64,000 bases of DNA from Flavobacteriaceae bacterium 3519-10 (GCA_000023725.1 CP001673.1:1684342-1748341), one strand, 5' to 3'. Positions 1-9,815 are shown, counted from the stretch's first letter. Numbers and translations: made by a program. Notes: generated from the letters alone by a model not told the origin.

Positions 1-743
1 GTAAGTCCGAACAACGGAATAAAATAATCGGTTTCGTAATCGTAGGTTTCACCTTCTTTTTCAATCGTGATGGCCGATACTTTTCCTTCCCCTTTAATTC
101 CGGTTACTTCGGCTGGCGTAATCAATCGGATCTTTCCCTGATCTTTAAGCGCCTGAACTTTCTCCACCGAATCCAAAGCGCCGCGGAATTCGTTCCGGCG
201 GTGGATTAACGTTACTTCACTTGCAATATCGCTGAGGAAGATGCTCCAGTCGAGCGCAGAATCACCACCGCCCGCAATCACCACTTTTTTTCCGCGGAAA
301 TGTTCGGGTTCTTTGATGAAATATTCCAAACCTTTCTCTTCATAATCGGCAATATTCTCAATTGTAGGTTTTCTCGGCTCGAAAGTTCCTAAACCTCCTG
401 CGATGGCAACCGCTTTCGCATGGTGAACAGTACCTTTATTGGTGATGACTTTGAATGTGCCATCTTCAAGTTTGGTTAATGTCTGAGCGGTTTCACCCAA
501 TGTAAAACCAGGCTGGAACTGCTTGATCTGCTCCATCAGATTATCTACAAGCTCCCCGGCATTGATTGACGGAAAGCCCGGAATATCGAAAATAGGTTTT
601 TTAGGATACAGTTCGGTAAGCTGGCCGCCAGGTTGTGGCAACGCATCGATAATATGGCATTTCATCTTCAGCAAACCGGCTTCGAAAACCGCAAAAAGTC
701 CTGTTGGTCCTGCCCCTATAATCAGTATATCGCTTGTAATCAT
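1..743 (-). CDS. Ferredoxin--NADP(+) reductase, type 2 (partial, C-terminus off the left edge)
   Basis: About 247 codons are visible. The protein opens with an FAD-binding dinucleotide fold (IIGAGPTGLFA near residue 7), followed by PQPGGQLTELYPKKPIFDIPG, and has a second NAD(P)-binding glycine motif (VVIAGGGDSALDW) near residue 150. The layout is that of the thioredoxin-reductase-like superfamily, but the CxxC redox pair expected just before the second nucleotide motif is absent. That points to the YumC-like ferredoxin/flavodoxin-NADP reductases rather than to TrxB. Such enzymes move electrons between NADPH and ferredoxin in the cytoplasm. The ATG at 743 is preceded by a -7 box at 776-783. 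The family call is firm; the electron partner is inferred. Confidence 0.85.
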   Translation of the reverse strand, partial: MITSDILIIGAGPTGLFAVFEAGLLKMKCHIIDALPQPGGQLTELYPKKPIFDIPGFPSINAGELVDNLMEQIKQFQPGFTLGETAQTLTKLEDGTFKVITNKGTVHHAKAVAIAGGLGTFEPRKPTIENIADYEEKGLEYFIKEPEHFRGKKVVIAGGGDSALDWSIFLSDIASEVTLIHRRNEFRGALDSVEKVQALKDQGKIRLITPAEVTGIKGEGKVSAITIEKEGETYDYETDYFIPLFGL

Positions 744-775
744 GATGTCTATGTTTAAGGAAAAATTTAATTTTG

Positions 776-783
776 CAAATTTA
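776..783 (-). promoter_or_regulatory. Bacteroidota -7 box (TAAATTTG) of the ferredoxin reductase gene
   Basis: Exact match to TAnnTTTG on the minus strand, 33 nt before the start codon at 743. Confidence 0.5.
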
Positions 784-853
784 GGAAAAATAAAAGAACA
801 GCGGCAGGCATAATACTGATTTCAGCTCACAGACACCGGCGGAATCAGTGTTT

Positions 854-861
854 TATATTTG
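854..861 (+). promoter_or_regulatory. Bacteroidota -7 box (TATATTTG) of the DUF3108 gene
   Basis: Exact TAnnTTTG match. It overlaps the upstream in-frame TTG at 859, which rules that codon out as a start and supports the ATG at 889. Confidence 0.55.
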
Positions 862-888
862 TGGCAAATTATTTGCAAAACAAAGCAT

Positions 889-1656
889 ATGAATAAATTT
901 TTTGGCTTTTTGGGTATACTTTTTTTTGCCCTTGGTTTCTCACAAAAACTCGATAATATTCAGTCCGGCGAAAGCCTGAATTACAGGATTCACTACGGCC
1001 TGCTGAATGCGGGCTCTGCTACACTGTCTACCTCTAAAACAACGTACAAAGGCCAGCCACACCTCCATGTGAAAGGTTATGGGAAGACGACGGGAGCGGT
1101 TCGGGCATTCTTTAAAGTTGAAGATTTTTACGAAAGTTATATCAATTCTAAAACCGGATTACCGAGTTTTTATGTTAGAAATGTGAAGGAAGGCGGCTAT
1201 ACGCAGCATCTGCAGACTTCATTCAACCATAATAACCAGACGCTGCTGCTTACTGATAAAGAGAAGAATACCACGCAGACAATGAAATCCGTTAAAGGCG
1301 TGCAGGACATGTTGTCAGCTTTTTACTACCTGCGGAGTTTGGAGGCTTCAGATTTAAGAGTCGGAAGCGTTAAAAAACTCAATGTATGGATTGATGACGA
1401 ATTTTTTCCATTCCAGCTTAAAGTAATCGGAACCGAAAATGTTAAAACAAAATTCGGTACGATCAATTGTCTTAAAATCGTTCCTCAGGTAATCAGCGGA
1501 CGTGTATTTAAAGATAAAGAAGGCGTAACACTTTGGGTGAGCAACGACCGAAATTACGTTCCCATCGCCATTAAAGCAGAACTGGCTGTAGGATCGCTGA
1601 AGGCCAGCATAGATTCTTATAAAAACGTGAAGTATCCGATGAAATTTGTACGGTAA
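889..1656 (+). CDS. DUF3108 domain-containing exported protein
   Basis: 255 residues with an N-terminal signal peptide (hydrophobic FFGFLGILFFALGF, then SQ). The rest reads as a beta-rich DUF3108 domain: the opening GESLNYRIHYGLLNAGSATL, the KGYGKTTGAVRAFFKVEDFYE segment and the closing LWVSNDRNYVPIAIKAEL are typical. DUF3108 proteins are periplasmic or outer-membrane-associated and have no defined biochemical role. The start at 889 was chosen because the -7 promoter box lies across the earlier TTG and because the signal peptide begins here. A terminator-like hairpin follows the gene. Confidence 0.8.
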   Translation: MNKFFGFLGILFFALGFSQKLDNIQSGESLNYRIHYGLLNAGSATLSTSKTTYKGQPHLHVKGYGKTTGAVRAFFKVEDFYESYINSKTGLPSFYVRNVKEGGYTQHLQTSFNHNNQTLLLTDKEKNTTQTMKSVKGVQDMLSAFYYLRSLEASDLRVGSVKKLNVWIDDEFFPFQLKVIGTENVKTKFGTINCLKIVPQVISGRVFKDKEGVTLWVSNDRNYVPIAIKAELAVGSLKASIDSYKNVKYPMKFVR

Positions 1657-1677
1657 ATTGACCTTCCCATATTATTT

Positions 1678-1708
1678 AAGCCCTATTGTAACAAATTGGG
1701 GCTTTTTG
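1678..1708 (+). terminator. Probable rho-independent terminator after the DUF3108 gene
   Basis: AAGCCC pairs with GGGCTT across a short AT-rich loop with one mismatch, followed by TTTTTG. Confidence 0.5.
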
Positions 1709-1737
1709 TTGTCCTATAAGAAGCAAACTAAAACTCC

Positions 1738-4164
1738 ATGAAAACTAAAATTCCGTGCCTGGCGCTTGTGCTGGCATGTACACTCGGTACCGCACAAAAA
1801 ACCACCGGCGACAGCATTGCGCGCAAGACAGTTACGGCCGTTCAGATCAACCAACAGGTGAAAATAGACGGTATTTTAGACGAGGAAGCGTGGCAGACGA
1901 CTAATGCTGCAGCAAATTTTGTGGAAAGACGCCCAAATAATGGAAAAGCAGAACCCGATTCGCTGAAAAGTGTTGTAAAAGTACTTTACGACGACACCGG
2001 TATTTACTTTGGCGCGATGCTTTATGACACCAATCCGGCAAAAATTGCGAAAGAACTCACTGAACGCGACAATATTGAGAACGACGATATTTTTGGTATT
2101 ACACTCAACGGCTATAACGATCATCAGCAAAGTCTTGAATTTCTGCTCACGCCTGCAGGCGTACAGGCTGATGCAAAACTCACCACAGATTTTGGTGAAG
2201 ATTTCAGCTGGAACGCGGTGTGGTTTTCGGCAGTGAAAATCACCGAAAATGGCTGGGTGGTAGAGATGAAAATTCCGTATTCGGAACTCCGATTCCCCAA
2301 AAAAAACGTGCAGGAATGGGGCATCAATATGCTGAGGCTTGTCAACAGAACCAGCACAATGTACGACTGGAATTTTGTAGACAATAAAAAAGGCAGTTAT
2401 ATGCTTTACGACGGTGTTCTGGCAGGAATTGAAAATATAAATCCGCCAACGCGCCTCTCCTTCCTTCCCTATTTTTCAACTTATCTTAATAATTATGACG
2501 GCAAAACCACGGCTAACGTAAACGGTGGAATGGACTTAAAATACGGTATTAACGACGCTTTCACGCTTGATCTGACGCTGATTCCTGATTTTGGACAGAC
2601 CTCGTTTGATGCATCCGTGCTGAACCTTTCGCCTTTTGAGGTTCAGTTTGATGAACAGCGGCCATTCTTTACCGAAGGAACTGAGCTTTTCAGCAAAGGC
2701 GACCTGTTTTATTCCAGAAGAATCGGCGGGAATCCAACGCATTCCCCTGAGTTGTCTGATGAAGAAGAAATAGTTGAAAACCCTGAAAAAGTAAAACTTT
2801 TCAATGCTGTTAAAATTTCAGGACGTACAAACAAAGGCCTTGGAGTGGGATTTTTTAATGCCGTAACCGAAAAAACAAGCGCAGTGATCAGGAATATTGA
2901 TACCGGAGAAACGCGCCGCGAAGTAACCGAACCCTGGGCTAATTACAATGTTTTTGTCCTCGACCAGCGTTTCCGCGGCAACTCATCGGTATCATTGGTG
3001 AACACCAATGTGACGCGTGACGGAAGTTTCCGCGATGCAAATGTTACCGCCCTGCTTTTCGACATCCGGAACAAGAACAATACATACCAATATTTCGGAG
3101 GAACCAAAGGCAGTTTCGTGATGAACGGCGAAACAAAATTCGGTAACGAAAGCTCCCTTGGCTTTAATAAAGTTTCGGGCGTACACCGTTTTGGCGCCAA
3201 CTATTTTGTGCGCACCAAAGATTATGACATCGGCGACCTTGGCTATTACGACCGTACCAATTTTCACAGCATCAACACCAATTATTCTTACCGTTTTCTT
3301 CAGCCAAAAGGTAATCTCAACAATCTGAACTATAACCTTAATGTATCGCACAACCGCCGTCTGGGCGACGATATCTTCACCCAATTTGTAATTCACAACA
3401 GCATAGAAATGCAGACCAAGAAATTCTTCAGTTTCGGTGGCGGCCTTATGATCTGGCCCTTCGGTGAAAACGACATTTACGAACCGCGCACAGCCGGGCG
3501 CCATCTTGATGTACCCGCAATGATCAATCCGTGGATCTTCATCAATACAGACAACCGCAAGAAATTCCGCATCAACACCTTTATCGATTATTATGCATTC
3601 GACGAGAAAGGCCGCTACCAACTGATTTATCAGCTTAACCCGAGTTATAAATTTTCAGATAAACTGAGGCTTTATTACAATGCAAATTTTAATTATCAAA
3701 ATAACGACCGCGGCTTTGTAGGTGCGGACGCTGAGCAAATATTCATGGGAAGCCGTAACCGTTTCACCGTAGAAAACGGCATATCGTCGCAGTATACCTT
3801 CAACAATAAAATGGCGCTTAATCTGTCTTTCCGTCACTATTTTTCGCAGGTTCATTATAAAAACTTTTCTACTTTAAATGCCAACGGCAGCGTAAGCGGC
3901 ACCGATCTCTTCACCGAAAACCGCGACGGTACTTTCAACTCCTGGAATGTAGACCTTCGTTATTCGTGGTGGTTTGCGCCCGGAAGCCAGCTCACGCTTT
4001 TGTACCGAAACGCGGTCGGCAATTATGTGCCGGAATCAAAACTCGGCGTGAAACGGAATTTCGACAGATTATTTGAGGAGCCAATGGTGAACAGTATTTC
4101 ATTAAAACTCACCTACTACATCGATTATAACCAGGCCAAAACATGGTTTAAAGATAAGATCTAA
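1738..4164 (+). CDS. DUF5916 protein: CBM9-like domain plus outer-membrane beta-barrel
   Basis: 808 residues starting with a signal peptide (LALVLACTLGTAQ). Residues about 35-230 resemble the carbohydrate-binding family 9-like fold found at the front of DUF5916 proteins (QINQQVKIDGILDEEAWQ, then GWVVEMKIPYSELRFP). The rest is rich in alternating aromatic and polar residues, as in a TonB-receptor-like barrel, and has the DUF5916 signature around EVQFDEQRPFFTEGTELF. The usual location is the outer membrane. The ligand is unknown. The gene stands alone between two terminators. Confidence 0.82.
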   Translation: MKTKIPCLALVLACTLGTAQKTTGDSIARKTVTAVQINQQVKIDGILDEEAWQTTNAAANFVERRPNNGKAEPDSLKSVVKVLYDDTGIYFGAMLYDTNPAKIAKELTERDNIENDDIFGITLNGYNDHQQSLEFLLTPAGVQADAKLTTDFGEDFSWNAVWFSAVKITENGWVVEMKIPYSELRFPKKNVQEWGINMLRLVNRTSTMYDWNFVDNKKGSYMLYDGVLAGIENINPPTRLSFLPYFSTYLNNYDGKTTANVNGGMDLKYGINDAFTLDLTLIPDFGQTSFDASVLNLSPFEVQFDEQRPFFTEGTELFSKGDLFYSRRIGGNPTHSPELSDEEEIVENPEKVKLFNAVKISGRTNKGLGVGFFNAVTEKTSAVIRNIDTGETRREVTEPWANYNVFVLDQRFRGNSSVSLVNTNVTRDGSFRDANVTALLFDIRNKNNTYQYFGGTKGSFVMNGETKFGNESSLGFNKVSGVHRFGANYFVRTKDYDIGDLGYYDRTNFHSINTNYSYRFLQPKGNLNNLNYNLNVSHNRRLGDDIFTQFVIHNSIEMQTKKFFSFGGGLMIWPFGENDIYEPRTAGRHLDVPAMINPWIFINTDNRKKFRINTFIDYYAFDEKGRYQLIYQLNPSYKFSDKLRLYYNANFNYQNNDRGFVGADAEQIFMGSRNRFTVENGISSQYTFNNKMALNLSFRHYFSQVHYKNFSTLNANGSVSGTDLFTENRDGTFNSWNVDLRYSWWFAPGSQLTLLYRNAVGNYVPESKLGVKRNFDRLFEEPMVNSISLKLTYYIDYNQAKTWFKDKI

Positions 4165-4170
4165 ATAAAA

Positions 4171-4200
4171 AAAGACCGTTTCGTAAATGAAACGGTCTTT
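4171..4200. terminator. Bidirectional terminator between the DUF5916 gene and pheS
   Basis: Perfect 12-bp stem AAAGACCGTTTC / GAAACGGTCTTT with a 6-nt loop, flanked by A and T runs. It lies between two convergent genes. Confidence 0.85.
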
Positions 4201-4213
4201 TAAATTTAATTTT

Positions 4214-5224
4214 TTAAAGCGACTTAAATTGCTCGAGCATCCGCTTATCATTCTCGAAGAACATCCGGATATCGCTCATCTGATACAGCAACATCACGAT
4301 TCTTTCGATGCCCATACCGAAGGCGTAACCGGAATATTTATCGGGATCAATGTTCACGTTCTGAAGGACCGCAGGGTCCACCATGCCACATCCCATTATT
4401 TCGAGCCAGCCGGTTCCTTTGGTGATGCGGTAGTCGGTTTCTGAATTCAGTCCCCAATATACGTCAACCTCAGCGCTTGGTTCGGTAAACGGAAAATATG
4501 ATGGTCTCAACCGGATTTTTGATTTACCGAAAAGTTCGGTCGTGAAAAACTGAATGGTTTGTTTTAAATCTGCGAAACTCACATTCTCATCAATATAAAG
4601 CCCTTCGATCTGATGGAAAATACAGTGCGAGCGCGATGAAATGGCTTCATTACGGAACACACGGCCCGGCGACAGAATGCGCATCGGCGGTTGGTTTTCT
4701 TCCATATAACGGATTTGCACAGATGACGTGTGGGTCCTTAAAAGAATATCCGGATTGGTTTCGATGAAGAAAGTATCCTGCATATCTCTCGCCGGATGAT
4801 ATTCAGGCAGGTTTAAGGCGGTGAAGTTATGCCAGTCGTCCTCAATTTCAGGGCCGTCGGCTACAGCAAAACCGATCGATTTGAAAATATCGATAATTTT
4901 ATTCTTTACAATGCTTATCGGATGCCGGGTGCCGAGTTCAGACGGAAAACCGGGGCGCGTAAGATCTTCTTTCTCGAGGATAAGATTCGAGGTGGTAGCG
5001 TTTTTAAGGCTATCGAGTTTGGCTTCAACGGCCTGTTTCAGTGTGTTGATTTTCTGCCCGAACTCTTTTTTCTGATCATTCGGCACGTCTTTAAACTGCC
5101 CGAAAATATCATTCAGAAGTCCTTTCTTACCACTGTAACGAATCCTGAACTGCTCAATTTCTGCCTTATCCGACGAATGGAAAGCGCCAACTTCCGCCAG
5201 TAAATTATCTATATTCTCTAACAT
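4214..5224 (-). CDS. pheS: Phenylalanine--tRNA ligase alpha subunit
   Basis: 336 residues, the normal length for bacterial PheS. It charges tRNA-Phe as an (alpha-beta)2 complex with PheT in the cytoplasm. An N-terminal coiled-coil tRNA-binding arm (about 1-85) is followed by the class II catalytic domain: [20 protein letters not shown] (motif 1 region), [20 protein letters not shown] (motif 2, near 190-209) and [12 protein letters not shown] (motif 3, near 301). pheT is not adjacent, which is common in Bacteroidota. A -7 box at 5247-5254 gives a short leader. Confidence 0.97.
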   Translation of the reverse strand: MLENIDNLLAEVGAFHSSDKAEIEQFRIRYSGKKGLLNDIFGQFKDVPNDQKKEFGQKINTLKQAVEAKLDSLKNATTSNLILEKEDLTRPGFPSELGTRHPISIVKNKIIDIFKSIGFAVADGPEIEDDWHNFTALNLPEYHPARDMQDTFFIETNPDILLRTHTSSVQIRYMEENQPPMRILSPGRVFRNEAISSRSHCIFHQIEGLYIDENVSFADLKQTIQFFTTELFGKSKIRLRPSYFPFTEPSAEVDVYWGLNSETDYRITKGTGWLEIMGCGMVDPAVLQNVNIDPDKYSGYAFGMGIERIVMLLYQMSDIRMFFENDKRMLEQFKSL

Positions 5225-5246
5225 CTTTTATAAGTATATCGAGGTG

Positions 5247-5254
5247 CAAAAATA
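5247..5254 (-). promoter_or_regulatory. -7 box (TATTTTTG) of pheS
   Basis: TAnnTTTG match on the minus strand, 22 nt before the pheS start codon. Confidence 0.5.
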
Positions 5255-5330
5255 CACTTTTTCGATGGAAATCAGGTGCCGCACAGCTCCCGAATTAGTT
5301 TGCGAAGCCGATTTTTACGGATGCGGAAGT

Positions 5331-5906
5331 TCAGTCCTGTAAAAATGCCAGCAGTTTTTCGAGTGCCTGGCTACGGTGGCTGATCTTATTTTTATCTTCG
5401 GCCTTCATTTCGGCAAATGTAATATCATGCCCATCGGGAATAAAGATCGGGTCGTAACCGAATCCTTTCGCGCCGCGGATTTCCCTCGTTAATTGTCCAT
5501 AAACGCGACCTTCAAAATAATGTTCGCCGGCGCCGTCGACATGACACATAACGGTCACAAAATAGGCGTTGCGGTTTTCGGTTTCCTTTAATTCATCAAG
5601 CACTTTTGCCATATTTTTGGCAAAATCGTGATCGCCTGCATAACGCGCCGAATAAATTCCGGGACGGCCATCCAATGCTTCAACCACCAAACCCGAATCA
5701 TCGCCAACACTTGGTTTTCCGGTCTTCTCAAAGCAGTATTTGGCTTTGATGAGTGCATTTTCATGAAAGGAATCTCCGTCTTCTACAATTTCGTCATGAA
5801 TATCATAATCAGTTAAAGAATCGACGTGAAAATCTTCACCCAGAATCTGCTGAATTTCTTCTTTCTTGTGTTGGTTATGCGTAGCGATTAAAATTTCTCT
5901 GGCCAT
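5331..5906 (-). CDS. rdgB: XTP/dITP diphosphatase (non-canonical purine NTP pyrophosphatase)
   Basis: 191 residues of the Ham1/RdgB family. It hydrolyses XTP, dITP and ITP to monophosphates, which keeps deaminated purines out of DNA and RNA. Signature segments are ATHNQHKKEEI at the N-terminus, VGDDSGLVVEALDGRPGIYSARYAG near residue 66 (catalytic acidic residues) and GFGYDPIFIPDG. It lies 10 nt downstream of the CPBP protease gene on the same strand, so the two are probably co-transcribed. Confidence 0.95.
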   Translation of the reverse strand: MAREILIATHNQHKKEEIQQILGEDFHVDSLTDYDIHDEIVEDGDSFHENALIKAKYCFEKTGKPSVGDDSGLVVEALDGRPGIYSARYAGDHDFAKNMAKVLDELKETENRNAYFVTVMCHVDGAGEHYFEGRVYGQLTREIRGAKGFGYDPIFIPDGHDITFAEMKAEDKNKISHRSQALEKLLAFLQD

Positions 5907-5916
5907 ATTTTAGATT

Positions 5917-6756
5917 TTAATAAGTAGGATCCGCGGAAAGCACGCGGTATTTTTTGATGAATAAATAGCCGAATCCGGCGAATAACAATAGGCCGGCGAT
6001 CAGCAGCATCCAATCTGAGATTTTAAATGCGTCGGCGAAACTTTCGGTATTCGAATAAAATATTAAAAGTGCTGAACACAGGTTGTTGAAAGCATGCAAA
6101 AGTATCGGCAGCAGCAGCGATTTGGTTTTGTAATAAACCAGTCCTAAAACACAACCGAGTAATACCGCGCCCACAAACTGCCACGGATTGCCGTGAACAA
6201 CTCCGAAAACCAGCGATGACAGTAATATCGCCTTTACGGGGCTCATGCCTTTGTTAATTAAGCCTTTTTGAATAATTCCGCGGAACACAATCTCCTCAAA
6301 AAGCGGTGCCATCACCACAGCAAGCACGATCAGCGTGGCTTTGTCTTTAGTCATCTGCTCCATCAGCTTCGAGAAAAAATCGAAGTAGCGGCCAAAAAAA
6401 GGTCCGGTTATGGGGATATTTCCGGTGATAAATTCAGCGATCAGCATCATTCCAAACATCATCGGGAAGACCAAAAGATAGGTTCCAAGATTGCTTCGGG
6501 ACAAGCTGAAATTAAGTTTTCTGCCCGTCTGCGGCCTCGCAACCAGATAATCAAATGCGAGAATTGCGCCCAGAAAACCCGCGGCATTCGCAATCAGCAG
6601 ATAATAATCTTCATACTGGAAATTCTTATGAAATATAAATATCGAAAGCGTATTGAATACAGAGACCAGCATGGTACCGCCAATCATTCCGCCAATCAGC
6701 GCGAATGCGCCCGTCCAGTTAAATATGAAATGTTTTTTGTGCGATTCTCCTACCAT
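5917..6756 (-). CDS. CPBP family intramembrane metalloprotease
   Basis: 279 residues and strongly hydrophobic. The Abi/CAAX-protease motifs are present: FEEIVFRGIIQKG (EExxxR), then SSLVFGVVHG (FxxxH) and a late HAFNNL segment. These glutamate/histidine motifs form the intramembrane metal site of CPBP proteases; substrates are usually unknown. The reading frame stays open upstream to 7122, but this would overlap prfC on the other strand. The ATG at 6756 lies only 4 nt after a -7 box (6761-6768), which suggests a leaderless or nearly leaderless message. Confidence 0.85.
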   Translation of the reverse strand: MVGESHKKHFIFNWTGAFALIGGMIGGTMLVSVFNTLSIFIFHKNFQYEDYYLLIANAAGFLGAILAFDYLVARPQTGRKLNFSLSRSNLGTYLLVFPMMFGMMLIAEFITGNIPITGPFFGRYFDFFSKLMEQMTKDKATLIVLAVVMAPLFEEIVFRGIIQKGLINKGMSPVKAILLSSLVFGVVHGNPWQFVGAVLLGCVLGLVYYKTKSLLLPILLHAFNNLCSALLIFYSNTESFADAFKISDWMLLIAGLLLFAGFGYLFIKKYRVLSADPTY

Positions 6757-6760
6757 CCCG

Positions 6761-6768
6761 CAAATATA
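6761..6768 (-). promoter_or_regulatory. -7 box (TATATTTG) directly before the CPBP start
   Basis: Exact TAnnTTTG on the minus strand with only CGGG between it and the ATG at 6756. It fixes the start downstream of position 6761. Confidence 0.55.
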
Positions 6769-6850
6769 ATTTAAAATGCCAAATCGCTGTTTGAAACCCG
6801 GTTTTCGTTTTCGGTAAAAAAACACGATTTTTGCACACTCAAATATAATT

Positions 6851-8452
6851 ATGTCAGCACTGCTAAAAGAAATTGAAAGGCGTAAAACCTTTGGAATTAT
6901 ATCCCACCCCGATGCCGGAAAGACCACCCTCACAGAGAAGCTTCTGCTATTTGGTGGAGCCATCCAGGAGGCCGGCGCCGTAAAATCAAACAAAATAAAA
7001 AAAGGAGCCACCTCCGATTTCATGGAAATTGAAAGACAGCGTGGTATTTCCGTCGCTACTTCGGTGCTTGCTTTCGAATATAGAGACCACAAAATAAACA
7101 TTCTCGATACGCCTGGCCACAAAGATTTCGCTGAGGATACTTACAGAACTTTAACGGCAGTAGATTCCGTAATTGTGGTGATCGACGTTGCAAAAGGGGT
7201 TGAGGAACAGACTGAAAAACTCGTTAAGGTGTGCCGCATGCGGAATATCCCGATGCTGGTTTTCATCAATAAATTAGACCGTGAAGGTAAAGATGCGTTC
7301 GATCTTCTTGATGAAGTGGAACAGAAACTCGGGCTTACCGTTTGTCCGCTTTCGCTGCCGATCGGTATGGGGGCAGATTTTCAGGGAATTTATAACATTT
7401 GGGAAAAGAATATTCAGCTGTTTCTTGAGGAGAAAAAACAGCGCGTTGGCGAAGCTATTAGATTTGATGACATCAATGACACCAAGATTGATGAAGTTAT
7501 CGGTGAAAAAGCAGCCGCAACCCTTCGTGAAGAACTCGAACTTGTGGAGTCGGTTTATCCGGAATTTAACCGAGAAGATTACCTCAACGGCGATCTGCAG
7601 CCTGTTTTCTTCGGTTCAGCTTTGAATAATTTCGGCGTACGCGAACTGCTGGATGCTTTTATCGACATCGCTCCTAAACCACAGCCAAAAGAAAGCGAGA
7701 CGAGAATTGTGAAACCTGAAGAAAAAGATTTCACCGGTTTTGTATTTAAAATCCACGCGAACATGGATCCAAAACACCGCGACAGACTGGCGTTTGTGAA
7801 AATTGTTTCCGGAACCTTCAAAAGAAATGAGAATTACCTGCTGGTGCGAGAAAATAAAAAGATGAAGTTTTCTTCACCCAACGCATTCTTTGCCGACAAA
7901 AAAGAAGTAGTCGACGAAAGTTTTCCGGGTGATATCGTCGGTTTGCACGACACCGGAAACTTCAGGATTGGCGATACGCTCACGGGCGGCGAAAAGATTT
8001 CGTTCAAAGGAATCCCAAGCTTCTCACCCGAACATTTCCGCTACATCAATAATGACGATCCATTAAAGGCAAAACAGCTTGCAAAAGGAATCGACCAGCT
8101 TATGGACGAAGGCGTGGCGCAGCTCTTTACGATGGATATGAACAACCGGAAGATTATCGGAACCGTGGGTGCGCTTCAGTACGAAGTTATCCAATACCGT
8201 CTGGAACACGAATATGGCGCAAAATGCACCTACGAACCCCTTTCCATCCACAAAGCGTGTTGGATTGAAGCTGACGAAAAATCTGAGGAATTCAAAGAAT
8301 TCGCGAGGCTAAAGCAGCGTTTTATGGCCAAGGACAAATACGGACAACCCGTCTTTCTGGCTGATTCGTCGTTCACGATTCACATGACGCAGGAGAAATT
8401 CCCGAACGTGAAACTGCATTTCATTAGCGAGTTTCGCACTCAACCACAGTAA
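6851..8452 (+). CDS. prfC: Peptide chain release factor 3
   Basis: 533 residues, the usual length of RF3. It is a translational GTPase that removes RF1/RF2 from the ribosome after peptide release. The G domain shows the P-loop SHPDAGKT (18-25), the switch I region RGISVATSV, DTPGHKDF (G3) and NKLDREG (G4). The C-terminal part has the RF3-specific GALQYEVIQYRLEHEYG segment. The start ATG fits the family N-terminus, which runs straight into RRKTFGIISHPDAG. Confidence 0.97.
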   Translation: MSALLKEIERRKTFGIISHPDAGKTTLTEKLLLFGGAIQEAGAVKSNKIKKGATSDFMEIERQRGISVATSVLAFEYRDHKINILDTPGHKDFAEDTYRTLTAVDSVIVVIDVAKGVEEQTEKLVKVCRMRNIPMLVFINKLDREGKDAFDLLDEVEQKLGLTVCPLSLPIGMGADFQGIYNIWEKNIQLFLEEKKQRVGEAIRFDDINDTKIDEVIGEKAAATLREELELVESVYPEFNREDYLNGDLQPVFFGSALNNFGVRELLDAFIDIAPKPQPKESETRIVKPEEKDFTGFVFKIHANMDPKHRDRLAFVKIVSGTFKRNENYLLVRENKKMKFSSPNAFFADKKEVVDESFPGDIVGLHDTGNFRIGDTLTGGEKISFKGIPSFSPEHFRYINNDDPLKAKQLAKGIDQLMDEGVAQLFTMDMNNRKIIGTVGALQYEVIQYRLEHEYGAKCTYEPLSIHKACWIEADEKSEEFKEFARLKQRFMAKDKYGQPVFLADSSFTIHMTQEKFPNVKLHFISEFRTQPQ

Positions 8453-8456
8453 AAAT

Positions 8457-8488
8457 AAAAATCTTCAATTTTATTGGAGATTTTTTTT
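8457..8488 (+). terminator. Terminator after prfC
   Basis: AAATCTTCAA pairs with TTGGAGATTT (one G-T pair) and is followed by a T run. The remaining bases to 8663 are AT-rich with no gene seen. Confidence 0.6.
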
Positions 8489-8663
8489 GGTTATAAAAGC
8501 AAAAGCGCTTCGATCAATTTTAACTTTAACTTAATTGGTGATAATTGTAAACAATCCGTAAAATGATTTACAAAACATTTATAATCAATACGATAACAAA
8601 CAACGGGATTTTTGGGGAATACTATTTGATTCCATTCCTCAGTTTTAAAATTAAAAATAAACA

Positions 8664-9815
8664 ATGAAGAACTTATTTCTGATCATATTTTTTGCAACCG
8701 CTGCTATTTCCTGCGAAAAAGGCAGTATACAGCAGACTACCGATAATTTAAAAAGGGCCGACAGCCTTTTCACCAAGGCCAACGACGGCATTAAAACACT
8801 TGATTCGATCTCGAAAACGATCAGCGATTCGAACGGTATCGCCAAAAAAGTGATCCTTCCGGAAATTCAAAAACAAAAAAAATCAATCGACAGTACGATT
8901 AAAAGCGGCGGATGGAGGATTGACTCAATTAACAAACAGATTGAGAAAATAACGAAGAATGTGGTCGTCGGAACTGAAGTTGTGAAAGCACTTGATTCCG
9001 CCAACAATGCTTTGCAGAGCGGTGAAAACGCACTGAAAGTACTTACCAGAACGGCAGATAAAATCCTTAATCAAACGAAGAAACAAAATCCGACCACGGA
9101 AAATTCAACCCAAAACAATTCGGTTACGCCGCAGGAGCCCACGGCGCCGGTTGTTGTTCCGCCGGCTGTGGTGCGCGATCCGCTGGTAAAAACGGCCACG
9201 CTCGAAATTCAGGTTGATGATCTTAACAGCGCTAAAGCACTTCTTAAACAAAGAATCCGCGAAAACAACGCTGATTTTGTGAGCGAAAACTTCAGCCAGA
9301 ACGAAGGCATTGAGCGCGAATATATCACCGTAAAAGTGCCGCTGCAAAACTTCGATGGCCTTGTTAATGACCTTACCAACGGCCTTGGCGACGTAAAGGT
9401 TAAAAACACCGAATCTGAAGGGAAAGATTACATTGCCTCGCAAATGTGCGACATCCAGATCACCCTTCTGCAGAACGAAAACATTGCGCAGAACCAATTC
9501 GGAAAAGACAATACAGAAACAGGTGAAAATTCATTCAGCAGTGCATTTCTAAAAGGATTTGAGGTTCTGAAAAAAGGATTGCTTTTCCTGCTTCCATTCT
9601 GGCCGATTTTCCTTATTGCGGCAGGAATCTGGTATTTTGCAAACCGGAATAAGAGAAAAAAAGCACAGCAGGAATTTGAAAGACAGCAAATCCTCAGTCA
9701 GCAGAACAATGCGCCCTATCCGGTTGAAAATCAAACATCAACTGCCGAAGCTCCAATCGAAAAGACTACAGATCCTGACGAGCCTGATTACTCGAAATAT
9801 CTTCCTAAAAATTAA
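8664..9815 (+). CDS. DUF4349 domain-containing lipoprotein with a coiled coil and C-terminal membrane helix
   Basis: 383 residues. The signal sequence ends in the lipobox AISC (Cys near residue 17). Residues about 25-140 are a polar, probably coiled-coil region. A Pro/Thr linker follows, then a DUF4349 domain beginning KTATLEIQVDDLNSAKALL and passing through REYITVKVPLQNFDGLVNDL. Near residue 295 there is one transmembrane helix (GLLFLLPFWPIFLIAAGIWYF), followed by a basic, Gln-rich tail. DUF4349 proteins are envelope proteins of unknown function. A lipid anchor combined with a late membrane helix suggests a protein that spans the periplasm. Confidence 0.75.
   Translation: MKNLFLIIFFATAAISCEKGSIQQTTDNLKRADSLFTKANDGIKTLDSISKTISDSNGIAKKVILPEIQKQKKSIDSTIKSGGWRIDSINKQIEKITKNVVVGTEVVKALDSANNALQSGENALKVLTRTADKILNQTKKQNPTTENSTQNNSVTPQEPTAPVVVPPAVVRDPLVKTATLEIQVDDLNSAKALLKQRIRENNADFVSENFSQNEGIEREYITVKVPLQNFDGLVNDLTNGLGDVKVKNTESEGKDYIASQMCDIQITLLQNENIAQNQFGKDNTETGENSFSSAFLKGFEVLKKGLLFLLPFWPIFLIAAGIWYFANRNKRKKAQQEFERQQILSQQNNAPYPVENQTSTAEAPIEKTTDPDEPDYSKYLPKN

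Noticed and set aside
523-813. 96-codon plus-strand frame opposite the ferredoxin reductase gene
   Set aside because: It lies antisense to the N-terminal FAD-binding region and shows no features of its own.
2992-3621. 209-codon antisense frame inside the DUF5916 gene
   Set aside because: The plus-strand product has clear family features; the antisense frame has no start signal or domain and is a composition effect.
6268-6774. 168-codon plus-strand frame opposite the CPBP protease gene
   Set aside because: The minus strand has conserved catalytic motifs; this frame is rich in His/Arg/Gln, as expected of a shadow.
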